Positions 32,313-41,276 are shown, counted from the stretch's first letter. The stretch is 64,000 nt of DNA from Pseudomonas sp. NBRC 111124 (GCF_001320245.1 NZ_BCBA01000059.1:19307-83306), one strand, 5' to 3'. Numbers and translations are program-made. The notes: generated from the letters alone by a model not told the origin.

Positions 32313-32396
32313 TGTTCGACCTTGAAGGATGGTAAAGACCCTATTGCACCATCCAGGTCTGCAGCCGGAAGCCTAACTATTTAGTGGATACACCCA

Positions 32397-32441
32397 TTCG
32401 GATTACCGAACAAGGCATGAAAACGCGTTCGGAAAGCCGTC
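32397..32441 (+). promoter_or_regulatory. AauR upstream activator sites
   Basis: TTCGG-ATTA-CCGAA (32397-32410) is a perfect match to the TTCGG-N4-CCGAA inverted repeat described for AauR. TTCGG-AAAG-CCGTC (32428-32441) is a partial second copy 31 bp downstream. They lie ~110-120 bases before the sigma-54 promoter, normal for an enhancer. Confidence 0.8.
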
Positions 32442-32516
32442 TAAAAAGTGGGCAGCAAACCTGTCAAAAAAGATTAATGCCCCACGTTTTCGCGGCGTTA
32501 TGATCGATATCAGAGC

Positions 32517-32533
32517 TTGGCACGACTCATGCT
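32517..32533 (+). promoter_or_regulatory. Sigma-54 promoter of the transporter operon
   Basis: TTGGCACGACTCATGCT: GG at -24 and GC at -12 with 10 nt between, against consensus YTGGCACG-N4-TTGCW. The predicted start is about 90 bases before the gltI ATG. It fits regulation by the sigma-54 activator encoded downstream. Confidence 0.85.
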
Positions 32534-32634
32534 CTACACTTGGTAGCCGAATGCACCCGCTTCTGCGGTATTCGTTGAACGAAAGAGTCCGCCAACGGCT
32601 CCATAAAAAAAACAAACACGTCGAGGAAAATTTG

Positions 32635-33552
32635 ATGCGCATCGTTCGTCATCTGTTGGGCGCAACCATCGCCGCCGCGATCATCGCTTCGCCAGCCATG
32701 GCTGAAGAGCTGACCGGTACTCTGAAGAAGATCAAGGACTCGGGCACCATCACCCTGGGCCACCGCGACTCTTCCATTCCATTTTCCTATCTGGCCGGCG
32801 GTCAAACGCCCGTGGGCTACTCCCACGACATCCAGCTGGCCGTGGTCGATGCCCTGAAGAAGCAACTGGGTACCGACATCAAGGTCAAATACAACCTCGT
32901 CACTTCCCAGACGCGCATCCCGCTGGTGCAGAACGGCACCGTCGACCTGGAATGCGGCTCCACCACCAACAACGTCGAGCGCCAGCAGCAAGTCGGCTTC
33001 TCGGTCGGTATCTTCGAAGTGGGCACCCGCCTGCTGACCAAAGTCAAGGACGGTCAGCCTTCCTACAAGGACTTCCCGGACCTGGCCGGCAAGAACGTCG
33101 TGACCACCGCTGGCACCACTTCCGAGCGCCTGCTCAAGGCGATGAACGCCGACAAGCAGATGAAGATGAACGTGATTTCCGCCAAGGACCACGGTGAAGC
33201 CTTCAACATGCTCGAAAGCGGCCGCGCCGTGGCCTTCATGATGGACGACGCCCTGCTTGCCGGTGAGATGGCCAAGGCGCGCAATCCAAAAGATTGGGTC
33301 ATCACCGGTACTCCACAGTCGTACGAAATCTACGGCTGCATGGTGCGCAAGGATGACGCGGCATTCAAGAAAGCGGTCGATGACGCCATCGTCGGCTACT
33401 TCAAGTCGGGCGAAGTCAACAAGAGCTACGACAAGTGGTTCACTCAGCCGATCCCACCGAAAGGTCTGAACCTGGACTTCAAGATGAGCGACGAGCTGAA
33501 GAAACTGATCGCCGAGCCAACCGACAAGGCCGCGGACGAGAAGAAGTCCTGA
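32635..33552 (+). CDS. gltI: Acidic amino acid (Glu/Asp) periplasmic binding protein, AatJ/GltI
   Basis: Captures glutamate/aspartate in the periplasm for the ABC importer encoded downstream. 305 residues. Signal peptide of 23 residues ending SPAMA. The SBP family 3 body includes GTITLGHRDSSIPFSYL, GYSHDIQLAVVDAL, RIPLVQNGTVDLECGSTTNNVERQQQV and VTTAGTTSERLLKAM. ATG 32635 follows GAGGAA; longer in-frame starts would destroy the signal peptide. The nearest relatives in memory are P. putida AatJ (PP_1071) and E. coli GltI. Confidence 0.96.
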   Translation: MRIVRHLLGATIAAAIIASPAMAEELTGTLKKIKDSGTITLGHRDSSIPFSYLAGGQTPVGYSHDIQLAVVDALKKQLGTDIKVKYNLVTSQTRIPLVQNGTVDLECGSTTNNVERQQQVGFSVGIFEVGTRLLTKVKDGQPSYKDFPDLAGKNVVTTAGTTSERLLKAMNADKQMKMNVISAKDHGEAFNMLESGRAVAFMMDDALLAGEMAKARNPKDWVITGTPQSYEIYGCMVRKDDAAFKKAVDDAIVGYFKSGEVNKSYDKWFTQPIPPKGLNLDFKMSDELKKLIAEPTDKAADEKKS

Positions 33553-33627
33553 TCCTCAGCCAATAGTGGCCTGGTGCGCATCCGCACACGATTCAACCCA
33601 CAGGCCACGCTTTAGTGTCTACCCTTT

Positions 33628-33656
33628 CATCCAAGGGCGTTCATCGCCCTTGGATG
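33628..33656 (+). other. Strong intercistronic stem-loop between binding protein and permease
   Basis: Perfect 12-bp stem CATCCAAGGGCG / CGCCCTTGGATG with 5-nt loop and no T tract, inside the 146-base gap after gltI. Such structures often stabilise the upstream mRNA so that the binding protein is made in excess over the membrane parts. Confidence 0.75.
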
Positions 33657-33698
33657 CTCGAAGGTGCCCGTGAAACAACCGTCTGAGGGGAAATCCCG

Positions 33699-34445
33699 AT
33701 GAATTACAACTGGGACTGGGGCGTGTTCTTCAAGTCCACCGGCGTGGGCAGCGAGACCTATCTGGACTGGTACGTCACCGGTCTGGGCTGGACCATCGCC
33801 ATCGCCATCTCCGCCTGGATCATCGCACTGCTGCTGGGGTCGGTCCTCGGCGTCATGCGTACCGTGCCTAACCGCCTGGTATCGGGCATCGCCACCGTCT
33901 ACGTGGAGCTGTTCCGCAACGTGCCGCTGCTGGTGCAGCTGTTCATCTGGTACTTCCTGGTGCCGGACCTGCTGCCCGAAGGCCTGCAGGAATGGTTCAA
34001 GCAAGACCTCAACCCGACCACCTCGGCGCTGATCAGCGTGGTCATCTGCCTGGGCCTGTTCACCGCCGCCCGCGTCTGCGAACAGGTGCGCACCGGCATC
34101 CAGGCGCTGCCGCGCGGCCAGGAAGCCGCCGCCCGCGCCATGGGCTTCAGCCTGCCGCAGATCTACAACAACGTGCTGCTGCCGCAGGCCTACCGGATCA
34201 TCATCCCGCCACTCACCTCGGAATTCTTGAACGTGTTCAAGAACTCCTCGGTGGCCTCGTTGATCGGCCTGATGGAGCTGCTGGCGCAAACCAAGCAGAC
34301 CGCCGAATTCTCGGCCAACCTGTTCGAGGCCTTCACCCTGGCCACGTTGATCTACTTCACCCTGAACATGGGCCTGATGCTGCTGATGCGCATGATCGAG
34401 AAGAAAGTCGCCGTGCCTGGCCTGATTTCCGTGGGGGGCAAGTGA
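33699..34445 (+). CDS. gltJ: Acidic amino acid ABC permease, first subunit
   Basis: 248-residue membrane component, His/Glu/Gln/Arg permease family: SETYLDWYVTGLGWTIAIAISAWIIALLLG at the start, later EQVRTGIQALPRGQEAAARAMGFS (the EAA loop contacting the ATPase) and LPQAYRIIIPPLTSEFLNVFKNSSVASLIG. It forms a heterodimer with the next gene product. The gene directly abuts gltK (34446). Confidence 0.96.
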   Translation: MNYNWDWGVFFKSTGVGSETYLDWYVTGLGWTIAIAISAWIIALLLGSVLGVMRTVPNRLVSGIATVYVELFRNVPLLVQLFIWYFLVPDLLPEGLQEWFKQDLNPTTSALISVVICLGLFTAARVCEQVRTGIQALPRGQEAAARAMGFSLPQIYNNVLLPQAYRIIIPPLTSEFLNVFKNSSVASLIGLMELLAQTKQTAEFSANLFEAFTLATLIYFTLNMGLMLLMRMIEKKVAVPGLISVGGK

Positions 34446-35117
34446 ATGGACATGGATTTCAGCGAAATCATCCCCGCACTGCCAGCCCTCTGGGACGGCA
34501 TGATCCTGACCCTGCAACTGATGGTCATGGGCGTGGTCGGCGGTATCGTGCTGGGTACCCTCCTGGCCCTGATGCGCCTGTCGTCGAGCAAGCTGCTGGC
34601 ACGTGTGGCCGGTGCCTACGTCAACTACTTCCGCTCGATCCCGCTGCTGCTGGTGATTACCTGGTTCTACCTGGCGGTGCCGTTCGTGCTGCGCTGGATC
34701 ACTGGCGAGGACACTCCGGTGGGTGCCTTCACTTCGTGCGTGGTGGCGTTCATGATGTTCGAGGCCGCCTACTTCTGCGAAATCGTCCGCGCCGGTGTGC
34801 AGTCGATTTCCAAAGGTCAGATGGGTGCTGCACAAGCCCTTGGCATGACCTACGGCCAGACCATGCGCCTGATCATCCTGCCCCAGGCGTTCCGCAAGAT
34901 GACCCCGCTGCTGCTGCAGCAGAGCATCATCCTGTTCCAGGACACCTCACTGGTGTACACCGTGGGCCTGGTCGACTTCCTCAACTCGGCACGCGCCAAC
35001 GGCGACATCATCGGGCGCTCCCATGAGTTCCTGATCTTCGCCGGTGTCGTGTACTTCCTCATCAGTTTCTCCGCTTCGTGGCTGGTCAAACGCCTGCAAA
35101 AAAGGATCACCGTATGA
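34446..35117 (+). CDS. gltK: Acidic amino acid ABC permease, second subunit
   Basis: 223 residues. Hydrophobic helices and the EAA loop EIVRAGVQSISKGQMGAAQALGMTYGQTMRLIILPQAFRKMTPLLLQQSIILFQDTSLVYTVG mark it as the partner permease. No gap after gltJ; the stop overlaps the ATPase start (ATGA). Confidence 0.96.
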   Translation: MDMDFSEIIPALPALWDGMILTLQLMVMGVVGGIVLGTLLALMRLSSSKLLARVAGAYVNYFRSIPLLLVITWFYLAVPFVLRWITGEDTPVGAFTSCVVAFMMFEAAYFCEIVRAGVQSISKGQMGAAQALGMTYGQTMRLIILPQAFRKMTPLLLQQSIILFQDTSLVYTVGLVDFLNSARANGDIIGRSHEFLIFAGVVYFLISFSASWLVKRLQKRITV

Positions 35118-35848
35118 TTTCCATCAAGAACGTCAACAAGTGGTACGGCGACTTCCAGGTGCTGACCGATTGCACCACCGAGGTGAAGAAGGGTGAAGTG
35201 GTGGTGGTGTGCGGCCCGTCCGGCTCGGGCAAGTCCACCCTGATCAAGTGCGTCAACGCGCTGGAGCCGTTCCAGAAAGGCGACATCGTGGTCGATGGCA
35301 CGTCGATTGCCGACCCCAAGACCAACTTGCCCAAACTGCGTTCGCGGGTGGGCATGGTGTTCCAGCACTTCGAACTGTTCCCTCACCTGAGCATCACCGA
35401 GAACCTGACCATCGCCCAGCGCAAGGTGCTCGGCCGCAGCGAAGCGGAAGCGACCAAGAAGGGCCTGGCCCTGCTCGACCGCGTCGGCCTCAGTGCCCAT
35501 GCCAAGAAGCACCCTGGCCAACTGTCCGGTGGCCAGCAGCAGCGCGTGGCGATCGCCCGCGCGCTGTCGATGGACCCGATCGTCATGCTGTTCGACGAAC
35601 CGACCTCGGCGCTGGACCCGGAGATGGTCAACGAAGTACTGGACGTGATGGTCGAACTGGCCCACGAAGGCATGACCATGATGTGCGTGACCCACGAAAT
35701 GGGCTTTGCCCGCAAAGTCGCCAACCGCGTCATCTTCATGGACAAGGGCAACATCATCGAGGACTGCCAGAAGGAAGCCTTCTTCGGTGACCCGAGCGCC
35801 CGCCACGAACGTACCCAGCACTTCCTCAGCAAGATCCTGCAACACTGA
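35114..35848 (+). CDS. gltL: Acidic amino acid ABC ATPase
   Basis: Energises the importer. 244 residues: Walker A GPSGSGKST, Q-loop FQHFELFPHLS, signature LSGGQQQRVAIARAL, Walker B VMLFDEPTSALDPE, switch THEMGFA. ATG 35114 overlaps the gltK stop. A hairpin follows before the sensor kinase gene. Confidence 0.97.
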   Translation: MISIKNVNKWYGDFQVLTDCTTEVKKGEVVVVCGPSGSGKSTLIKCVNALEPFQKGDIVVDGTSIADPKTNLPKLRSRVGMVFQHFELFPHLSITENLTIAQRKVLGRSEAEATKKGLALLDRVGLSAHAKKHPGQLSGGQQQRVAIARALSMDPIVMLFDEPTSALDPEMVNEVLDVMVELAHEGMTMMCVTHEMGFARKVANRVIFMDKGNIIEDCQKEAFFGDPSARHERTQHFLSKILQH

Positions 35849-35864
35849 TTCGGCAACAACGGCA

Positions 35865-35891
35865 CCGCTGCCCGGGTTCGCCCGGCAGCGG
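35865..35891 (+). terminator. Hairpin after the ATPase gene
   Basis: CCGCTGCC / GGCAGCGG stem extended by GGG-TTCG-CCC at the tip; no T tract. Possible attenuator before the two-component genes. Confidence 0.55.
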
Positions 35892-35917
35892 ATGCTGGCC
35901 GTGACAAGGCCACTGTG

Positions 35918-37822
35918 ATGAAATGCGACCCTTCGCTTCTTCTCCCTGCCAAGCCCGCCGTGAAATCCCGCCTGATTCGCCAATTGCTGCTGCCACCCCT
36001 GATCATCCTGCTAATGGTCGGCTTGGGGCTGGCCGGCTACCTGATCAGCGAAAGCAACGGCATCCGCACCCTCAGCGAGAACGGCGAGCGTGCCCTCGAA
36101 CTGCATGCGCGCACGGTGGAAAGCGAAATCAGCAAGTACACCTACTTGCCGAGCCTGCTGGAGCTGGAAGACAGCGTCTCGCAGCTACTTACCGACCCTG
36201 ATGGCGCCAACCGGCAAACCGTCAACGAATACCTTGAAGGCCTGAACCGCCGCAGCCGCAGCCGGGCGATCTTCGTGCTCGACACCAACGGCCGGGTGCA
36301 GGCCACCAGCAACTGGCGCGATGCCGACTCGTTCCTTGGTGAAGACCTGTCGTTCCGCGCCTATTTCCAGACTGCCGTACGTGGCGAGCCTGGCCGTTTC
36401 TACGGCATCGGCAGCACCACCGGCGAGGCCGGCTACTATCTGGCTCACGGCCTCGAAGAGCACGGCAAGATCATTGGCGTGGCGGTGATCAAGGTACGCC
36501 TGGACACCCTCGAAGAACGCTGGCAACGCGCCCGCCTGGAAGCCTTCGTCAGCGATGAGAACGGCATCATCATTCTCTCCAGTGACCCGGCCCGGCGCTT
36601 GAAGTCGGTGCGCCCGTTAACTGCGCAGACCAAGGAACGCCTGGCGCGCAGCCTGCAATATTATTGGTGGCCGTTGAACGAGCTCCAGCCTCTGGCGCGG
36701 GAAACCCTGGCCGATGGCGTGGAAAAGCTGACATTCCCGGCCAACAGCGAAACGGCTGGAGGCAAGCCCCGTGAAGTGGCTTACCTGGCACAGACCCGGC
36801 GCCTGGTCGACACCCCCTGGCATTTCACCCTGCTGACGCCATTGCAGGATCTGCGCCGCGAATCCATGGTGCAAGGCATCCTGGTTGGCGTCGCCTTCGC
36901 CCTGCTGACCATCCTCGGCATCGCCTGGAACGAGCGGCGCAAGGTAGTGGCCACACGCTTGGCCGCCCGTGAAGCGCTCGAAGAAGCCAACAGCCAGCTG
37001 GAACGGCGCATCGCCGACCGTACCGCTGACTTGCGCGCCAGCAACGAACGGCTCAAGGGCCAGATTCGCGAACGCCGCCACGCCGAACAGACCCTGCGCC
37101 ATGCCCAGGACGAACTGGTCCAGGCCGGCAAGCTGGCGGCGATCGGGCAGATGTCCACCAGCATCGCCCACGAGCTGAACCAGCCTCTGGCGGCACTGCG
37201 AACGCTGTCTGGCAACACCGTGCGCTTCCTCGAACGCGGTGCGCTGGAGACTGCCAGCACCAACCTGCACACCATGAACGACCTGATCGACCGCATGGGC
37301 CGCATCACCGCCAGCCTGCGCTCGTTCGCACGGCGCGGCGACGACAGCGGCCAAGCGTCGCTGGCCAAGGCCGTGGAGGCATCCCTGCAAGTGCTGAGTA
37401 ACCGCATTTCCGGATGCCATCTGCAACTGCACAGCCAGTTCGACGACCATCAACTGGCCATTGACCAGACCCGCCTGGAGCAGATTCTGGTCAACCTGAT
37501 CGGAAACGCACTCGATGCAATGGCCACTCAGCCACTGCCCGAGCTGTGGCTCGAAGGCGAGCTGCAAGGCGACAAATACCGCTTGCGGGTGCGCGACAAC
37601 GGCCACGGCATTGACGCCGAAACCCGCAAGCACCTGTTCGAACCCTTTTTCACCACCAAACCGGGCGAACATGGCCTGGGCCTGGGGCTGACCCTGTCGG
37701 CGAGCCTTGCCGCCGCCGCCAAGGGCAGCCTGAATGTCGAGCACCCCGCCACGGGCGGCACGGCCTTCGTCCTCGCCCTCCCCCTGGTCACGCCCCCCAG
37801 CGAATCGGCAGAGCAACCATGA
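35918..37822 (+). CDS. aauS: Sensor histidine kinase AauS (DctB-like)
   Basis: Membrane sensor for acidic amino acids. 634 residues: TM1 ~19-43; periplasmic sensor ~45-290 (PDC/dCACHE-like, including NRRSRSRAIFVLDTNGRVQATSNWRDADSFLGEDLSFRAYF); TM2 ~305-325. A coiled linker leads to a HisKA domain with phospho-His418 (SIAHELNQPLAALR). The ATPase domain has N box NLIGNALDAM, G boxes DNGHGI and GLGLGLTL. ATG 35918 chosen over GTG 35915. Overlaps aauR. Confidence 0.94.
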   Translation: MKCDPSLLLPAKPAVKSRLIRQLLLPPLIILLMVGLGLAGYLISESNGIRTLSENGERALELHARTVESEISKYTYLPSLLELEDSVSQLLTDPDGANRQTVNEYLEGLNRRSRSRAIFVLDTNGRVQATSNWRDADSFLGEDLSFRAYFQTAVRGEPGRFYGIGSTTGEAGYYLAHGLEEHGKIIGVAVIKVRLDTLEERWQRARLEAFVSDENGIIILSSDPARRLKSVRPLTAQTKERLARSLQYYWWPLNELQPLARETLADGVEKLTFPANSETAGGKPREVAYLAQTRRLVDTPWHFTLLTPLQDLRRESMVQGILVGVAFALLTILGIAWNERRKVVATRLAAREALEEANSQLERRIADRTADLRASNERLKGQIRERRHAEQTLRHAQDELVQAGKLAAIGQMSTSIAHELNQPLAALRTLSGNTVRFLERGALETASTNLHTMNDLIDRMGRITASLRSFARRGDDSGQASLAKAVEASLQVLSNRISGCHLQLHSQFDDHQLAIDQTRLEQILVNLIGNALDAMATQPLPELWLEGELQGDKYRLRVRDNGHGIDAETRKHLFEPFFTTKPGEHGLGLGLTLSASLAAAAKGSLNVEHPATGGTAFVLALPLVTPPSESAEQP

Positions 37823-39147
37823 ACCAAGCGCCACTTACCGTCCTGATCGTCGAAGACGACCCGCATGTGCTGCTCGGCTGCCAGCAGGCGCTGGCGCTGG
37901 AAGACATCGCCTGCGAGGGCGTCGGCAGTGCCGAACAGGCTCTGGAGCGTATCGGCGATGATTTTGCCGGGATCGTCGTCAGCGATATCCGCCTGCCGGG
38001 CATCGATGGCCTGGAGCTGCTCAACCGCCTCAAGGCCCGCGACCGCAGCCTGCCGGTAGTGCTGATCACCGGCCACGGCGATATCGACATGGCGGTCGGT
38101 GCCATGCGCAACGGCGCGTACGACTTCATGGAAAAGCCCTTCTCCCCGGAGCGCCTTGTCGATGTGGTGCGCCGTGCCCTGGAGCAGCGCGGGCTGTCCC
38201 GCGAAGTGCTGGCCCTGCGTCGGCAATTGGCCGAGCAGAGCAGCCTGGAGGGGCGCATCATCGGCCGCTCGCCTGGCATGCAACATCTGCGCGAACTGAT
38301 CGCCAACGTCGCCGATACCTCGGCCAACGTGCTGATCGAAGGTGAAACCGGCACCGGCAAGGAGCTGGTCGCCCGCTGCCTGCACGACTTCAGCCGGCGC
38401 CAAGGCCAACCGTTCGTGGCACTGAACTGCGGTGGGCTGCCGGAAAACCTCTTCGAAAGCGAGATCTTCGGCCACGAAGCCAATGCGTTTACCGGGGCCG
38501 GCAAGCGTCGCATTGGCAAGATCGAACATGCCAACGGCGGTACGTTGTTCCTCGACGAAGTGGAAAGCATGCCGATCAACCTGCAGATCAAGCTGCTGCG
38601 CGTGCTGCAGGAACGCACCCTGGAACGCTTGGGCTCGAACCAGAGCATTGCAGTGGATTGCCGGGTGATCGCAGCCACCAAATCCGACCTCGACGCGCTT
38701 GGCCAGACTGGGCAATTTCGCAGCGACCTGTATTACCGTCTGAACGTAGTGACCCTTGAGCTGCCGCCGCTGCGAGAGCGCCGCGAAGACATCCTGCAAC
38801 TGTTCGAACACTTCCTGCAGCAATCGGCGCTGCGTTTCGATCGTGAGGCGCCGACGCTGGACAGCCAGACCCTGTCGCGGCTGATGGCCCATGACTGGCC
38901 GGGCAACGTGCGCGAGTTGCGCAACGTGGCCGAGCGTTATGCCTTGGGGCTACCGGCGTTCAAGAAAGGACCGAGCAGTGGGGCCAGCCAAGGCGTTGGC
39001 TTTGCCGAGGCGGTGGAGGCGTTCGAGCGTAACCTGCTCAGCGATGCCTTGCAGCGCACCGGTGGCAACCTCAGCCAGGCCAGCCAGGAGCTGGGGATGG
39101 CCAAGACCACGCTATTCGACAAGGTCAAGAAGTACGGGCTCGGCTGA
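37819..39147 (+). CDS. aauR: Sigma-54-dependent response regulator AauR
   Basis: Activates acidic amino acid uptake genes with RNA polymerase sigma-54. 442 residues. Receiver with phospho-Asp56 (VVSDIRLPG). AAA+ domain with Walker A GETGTGKE, Walker B GGTLFLDEVES and arginine finger region RSDLYYRLNVV. C-terminal Fis helix-turn-helix LLSDALQRTGGNLSQASQELGMAKTTLFDKVKKYG. The sigma-54 contact loop reads NAFTGA (222-227) instead of GAFTGA. Its binding motif is present upstream of gltI. Overlaps aauS by 4 bases. Confidence 0.95.
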   Translation: MNQAPLTVLIVEDDPHVLLGCQQALALEDIACEGVGSAEQALERIGDDFAGIVVSDIRLPGIDGLELLNRLKARDRSLPVVLITGHGDIDMAVGAMRNGAYDFMEKPFSPERLVDVVRRALEQRGLSREVLALRRQLAEQSSLEGRIIGRSPGMQHLRELIANVADTSANVLIEGETGTGKELVARCLHDFSRRQGQPFVALNCGGLPENLFESEIFGHEANAFTGAGKRRIGKIEHANGGTLFLDEVESMPINLQIKLLRVLQERTLERLGSNQSIAVDCRVIAATKSDLDALGQTGQFRSDLYYRLNVVTLELPPLRERREDILQLFEHFLQQSALRFDREAPTLDSQTLSRLMAHDWPGNVRELRNVAERYALGLPAFKKGPSSGASQGVGFAEAVEAFERNLLSDALQRTGGNLSQASQELGMAKTTLFDKVKKYGLG

Positions 39148-39165
39148 AGAGCTGGCGACGCTGAT

Positions 39166-40161
39166 TCAAAGCCCTGCGATATGGGTGACATCCTCCCGAT
39201 GCGACTGCAGATAAGGCAGCACCGCTGCCAGCAACGGCGCCTTGAATGGCTCCTGGAAGCGATGTGCCAAGCCCGGTATCAGCCGCAACTGGCTCCCCTG
39301 GATATGCGCTGCCAAATGCACCCCATGCATCACCGGTAACAGCGGATCGGCCGTGCCATGCACTACCAGCGTTGGCACCCGCAACTCATTGAGTAACTGC
39401 ACCCGGCTCGGCTCGGCGAGTATCGCCATGATCTGACGCTTCGCTCCATCCGGATTGTACGCGCGGTCATATGCCACCGCCGCCTGCTGCAGCAGTACCG
39501 CCCGCTCATCGTGCACTTGGGGGCTACCCAGCGCTGCCAGCAGGTCGGCCTGCTGCTCGATGGCTACCTCGCGATTCGGCGCACTGCGCCGCGCCAGCAA
39601 TTGCACCAGCGCCGGGTCAGGTGCCGGCAGCCCGGCCGCTCCCGAGCTGGACATCACCAGGGTCAGGCTACGTACCCGCTCCGGCGCCATGGCTGCAAGG
39701 TGCTGGGCGATCATCCCGCCCATGCTCACACCCAGCACATGGAACTGGCGGACGCCCAGAACATTCATCAACTGCAGACCATCATCGGCCATGTCGGTCA
39801 GGGTATAGGGCGCCGATACCGGCAGGCCCAGCTTGTAGCGCAACAGCTCGACCGTGAGGTTGGCCGAAGGCGGCAGCTGGTTCCAGCGCGACAGACCGAC
39901 ATCACGGTTGTCGTAGCGAATGACCCGAAAGCCCTGGCGGCACAGCGCCTCGACCACATCGTCAGGCCAATGGATGAGTTGCCCGCCCAAGCCCATGACC
40001 AGCAGCAAGGCCGGATCGCGAGGCGCGCCGACACTCTGGTAGACCAAGCTCAAGTCACCCACTTCGGCACGTTGTACCGGCACATGAGCGTCGCAGCGCG
40101 TGTCAGCGAAGCTTGCCGAAGCGCTGAACACGAAAAAGAAAAACAGCAGAAAAGCCCGCAT
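39166..40161 (-). CDS. Secreted alpha/beta hydrolase
   Basis: 331 residues. Signal peptide MRAFLLFFFFVFSASASFA, then an alpha/beta hydrolase: oxyanion loop LLVMGLGGQLIHW, nucleophile elbow VLGVSMGGMIAQH (Ser), Asp in VVHGTADPLLP, and catalytic His in IPGLAHRF. Start ATG 40161 gives the signal peptide; an upstream in-frame ATG would hide it. The ribosome site is weak. Resembles esterase/lipase-type hydrolases; substrate unknown. Convergent with aauR. Confidence 0.88.
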   Translation of the reverse strand: MRAFLLFFFFVFSASASFADTRCDAHVPVQRAEVGDLSLVYQSVGAPRDPALLLVMGLGGQLIHWPDDVVEALCRQGFRVIRYDNRDVGLSRWNQLPPSANLTVELLRYKLGLPVSAPYTLTDMADDGLQLMNVLGVRQFHVLGVSMGGMIAQHLAAMAPERVRSLTLVMSSSGAAGLPAPDPALVQLLARRSAPNREVAIEQQADLLAALGSPQVHDERAVLLQQAAVAYDRAYNPDGAKRQIMAILAEPSRVQLLNELRVPTLVVHGTADPLLPVMHGVHLAAHIQGSQLRLIPGLAHRFQEPFKAPLLAAVLPYLQSHREDVTHIAGL

Positions 40162-40302
40162 GAAAGAAACACCAGAATGCAGATCCCCAGTAGAGCGCGA
40201 GTCTGATGACTTTCTTTCGGGCGCGCTGCCACAGTTCAGTGACAGTTTGATGAACCCTGCCGAGCGGTGCGGCTGATCGTCCAGTCGACAGCCCGTGGCA
40301 AC

Positions 40303-40322
40303 ATGAGCGAAACTCAACTCAT
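40303..40322. promoter_or_regulatory. Possible MetR-type operator
   Basis: TGAG-CGAAA-CTCA (40304-40316) resembles the MetR site TGAA-N5-TTCA with two symmetric changes, nested in ATGAG...CTCAT (40303-40322), 37 bases before metR. Suggests autoregulation. Confidence 0.35.
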
Positions 40323-40358
40323 TCCCCGTTTCCTCAAATATTTTTCTCGGAGTCAGCT

Positions 40359-41276
40359 GTGCTGGAGATTCGCCACCTGAAAACCCTTCATGCCTTGCGC
40401 GAGGCCGACAGCCTGGTGGAGGCCGCTGAACGCCTGCACCTGACCCAGTCGGCCCTGTCGCACCAGTTCAAGGAGCTGGAAGAGCGCCTGGGGCTGCCGT
40501 TGTTCGTGCGCAAGACCAAGCCTATCCGCTTCACCAGCGCCGGCCTGCGCCTGTTGCAACTGGCCGATGCCACCCTGCCGCTGCTGCGCGGCGCCGAGCG
40601 TGACATCGCCCGCCTGGCGGGTGGCACTGCCGGGCGGCTGCACATGGCCATCGAATGCCACAGCTGCTTCCAGTGGCTGATGCCGACCATCGACCAGTTC
40701 CGCGATGCCTGGCCGGAAGTGGAGCTGGACCTGGCCTCTGGCTTCGCCTTCGCCCCGCTGCCAGCACTGGCCCGTGGTGACCTCGATCTGGTGGTGACCT
40801 CCGACCCGCTGGACCTGGCCGGCATCACCTACGTGCCGCTGTTCACCTATGAGGCCATGCTCGCCGTGGCCAATCAGCACCCGCTGGCCAGCAAACCGTA
40901 CATGGTGCCCCAGGATTTGCTCGACCAGACCCTCATCACCTACCCGGTGGAGCGCGACCGCCTGGATATCTTCACCCGCTTCCTGGAGCCGGCCGACATC
41001 GAGCCGGCTGCCGTGCGCACGTCCGAGCTGACAGTGATGATGATGCAATTGGTAGCCAGCGGCCGTGGCGTCTGCGGCATGCCGCACTGGGCGTTGCATG
41101 AATACAGCTCGCGGGGCTATGTGAAGGGCAAGCGCCTGGGCGAGAAAGGCCTGTTCGCCACGCTGTATGCGGCCGTGCGCACCGACATGCTCGATGCGCC
41201 TTACATGCGTGACTTCCTGCTGACCGCCAAGGACACCTCGTTCGCCACCCTCGACGGGGTCAGCGCGGTACGCTGA
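40359..41276 (+). CDS. metR: LysR-family regulator MetR
   Basis: Homocysteine-responsive activator of methionine genes. 305 residues. N-terminal winged helix LEIRHLKTLHALREADSLVEAAERLHLTQSALSHQFKELEERLG. The co-inducer domain contains IECHSCFQWLMPTID, typical of MetR. Start is GTG 40359. Its 3' end overlaps the convergent Nudix gene by 17 bases. Confidence 0.93.
   Translation: MLEIRHLKTLHALREADSLVEAAERLHLTQSALSHQFKELEERLGLPLFVRKTKPIRFTSAGLRLLQLADATLPLLRGAERDIARLAGGTAGRLHMAIECHSCFQWLMPTIDQFRDAWPEVELDLASGFAFAPLPALARGDLDLVVTSDPLDLAGITYVPLFTYEAMLAVANQHPLASKPYMVPQDLLDQTLITYPVERDRLDIFTRFLEPADIEPAAVRTSELTVMMMQLVASGRGVCGMPHWALHEYSSRGYVKGKRLGEKGLFATLYAAVRTDMLDAPYMRDFLLTAKDTSFATLDGVSAVR

Larger units (their letters stand above)
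32313..32634 (+). promoter_or_regulatory. Divergent control region: NEL operon / acidic amino acid transporter
   Basis: 322 bases. It holds the upstream activator palindrome (32397-32410), a second partial copy (32428-32441), the sigma-54 promoter (32517-32533) and an A-rich CA-like stretch (32605-32618) before the gltI ribosome site. On the minus-strand side, GGATGGT/ACCATCC (32327-32333 and 32348-32354) can form a hairpin in the leader of the NEL operon. No clear sigma-70 promoter for that operon was fixed. Confidence 0.6.

Noticed and set aside
32403..32642. Short minus-strand open frame upstream of gltI
   Set aside because: It covers the sigma-54 promoter and activator sites; no ribosome site or recognisable protein.
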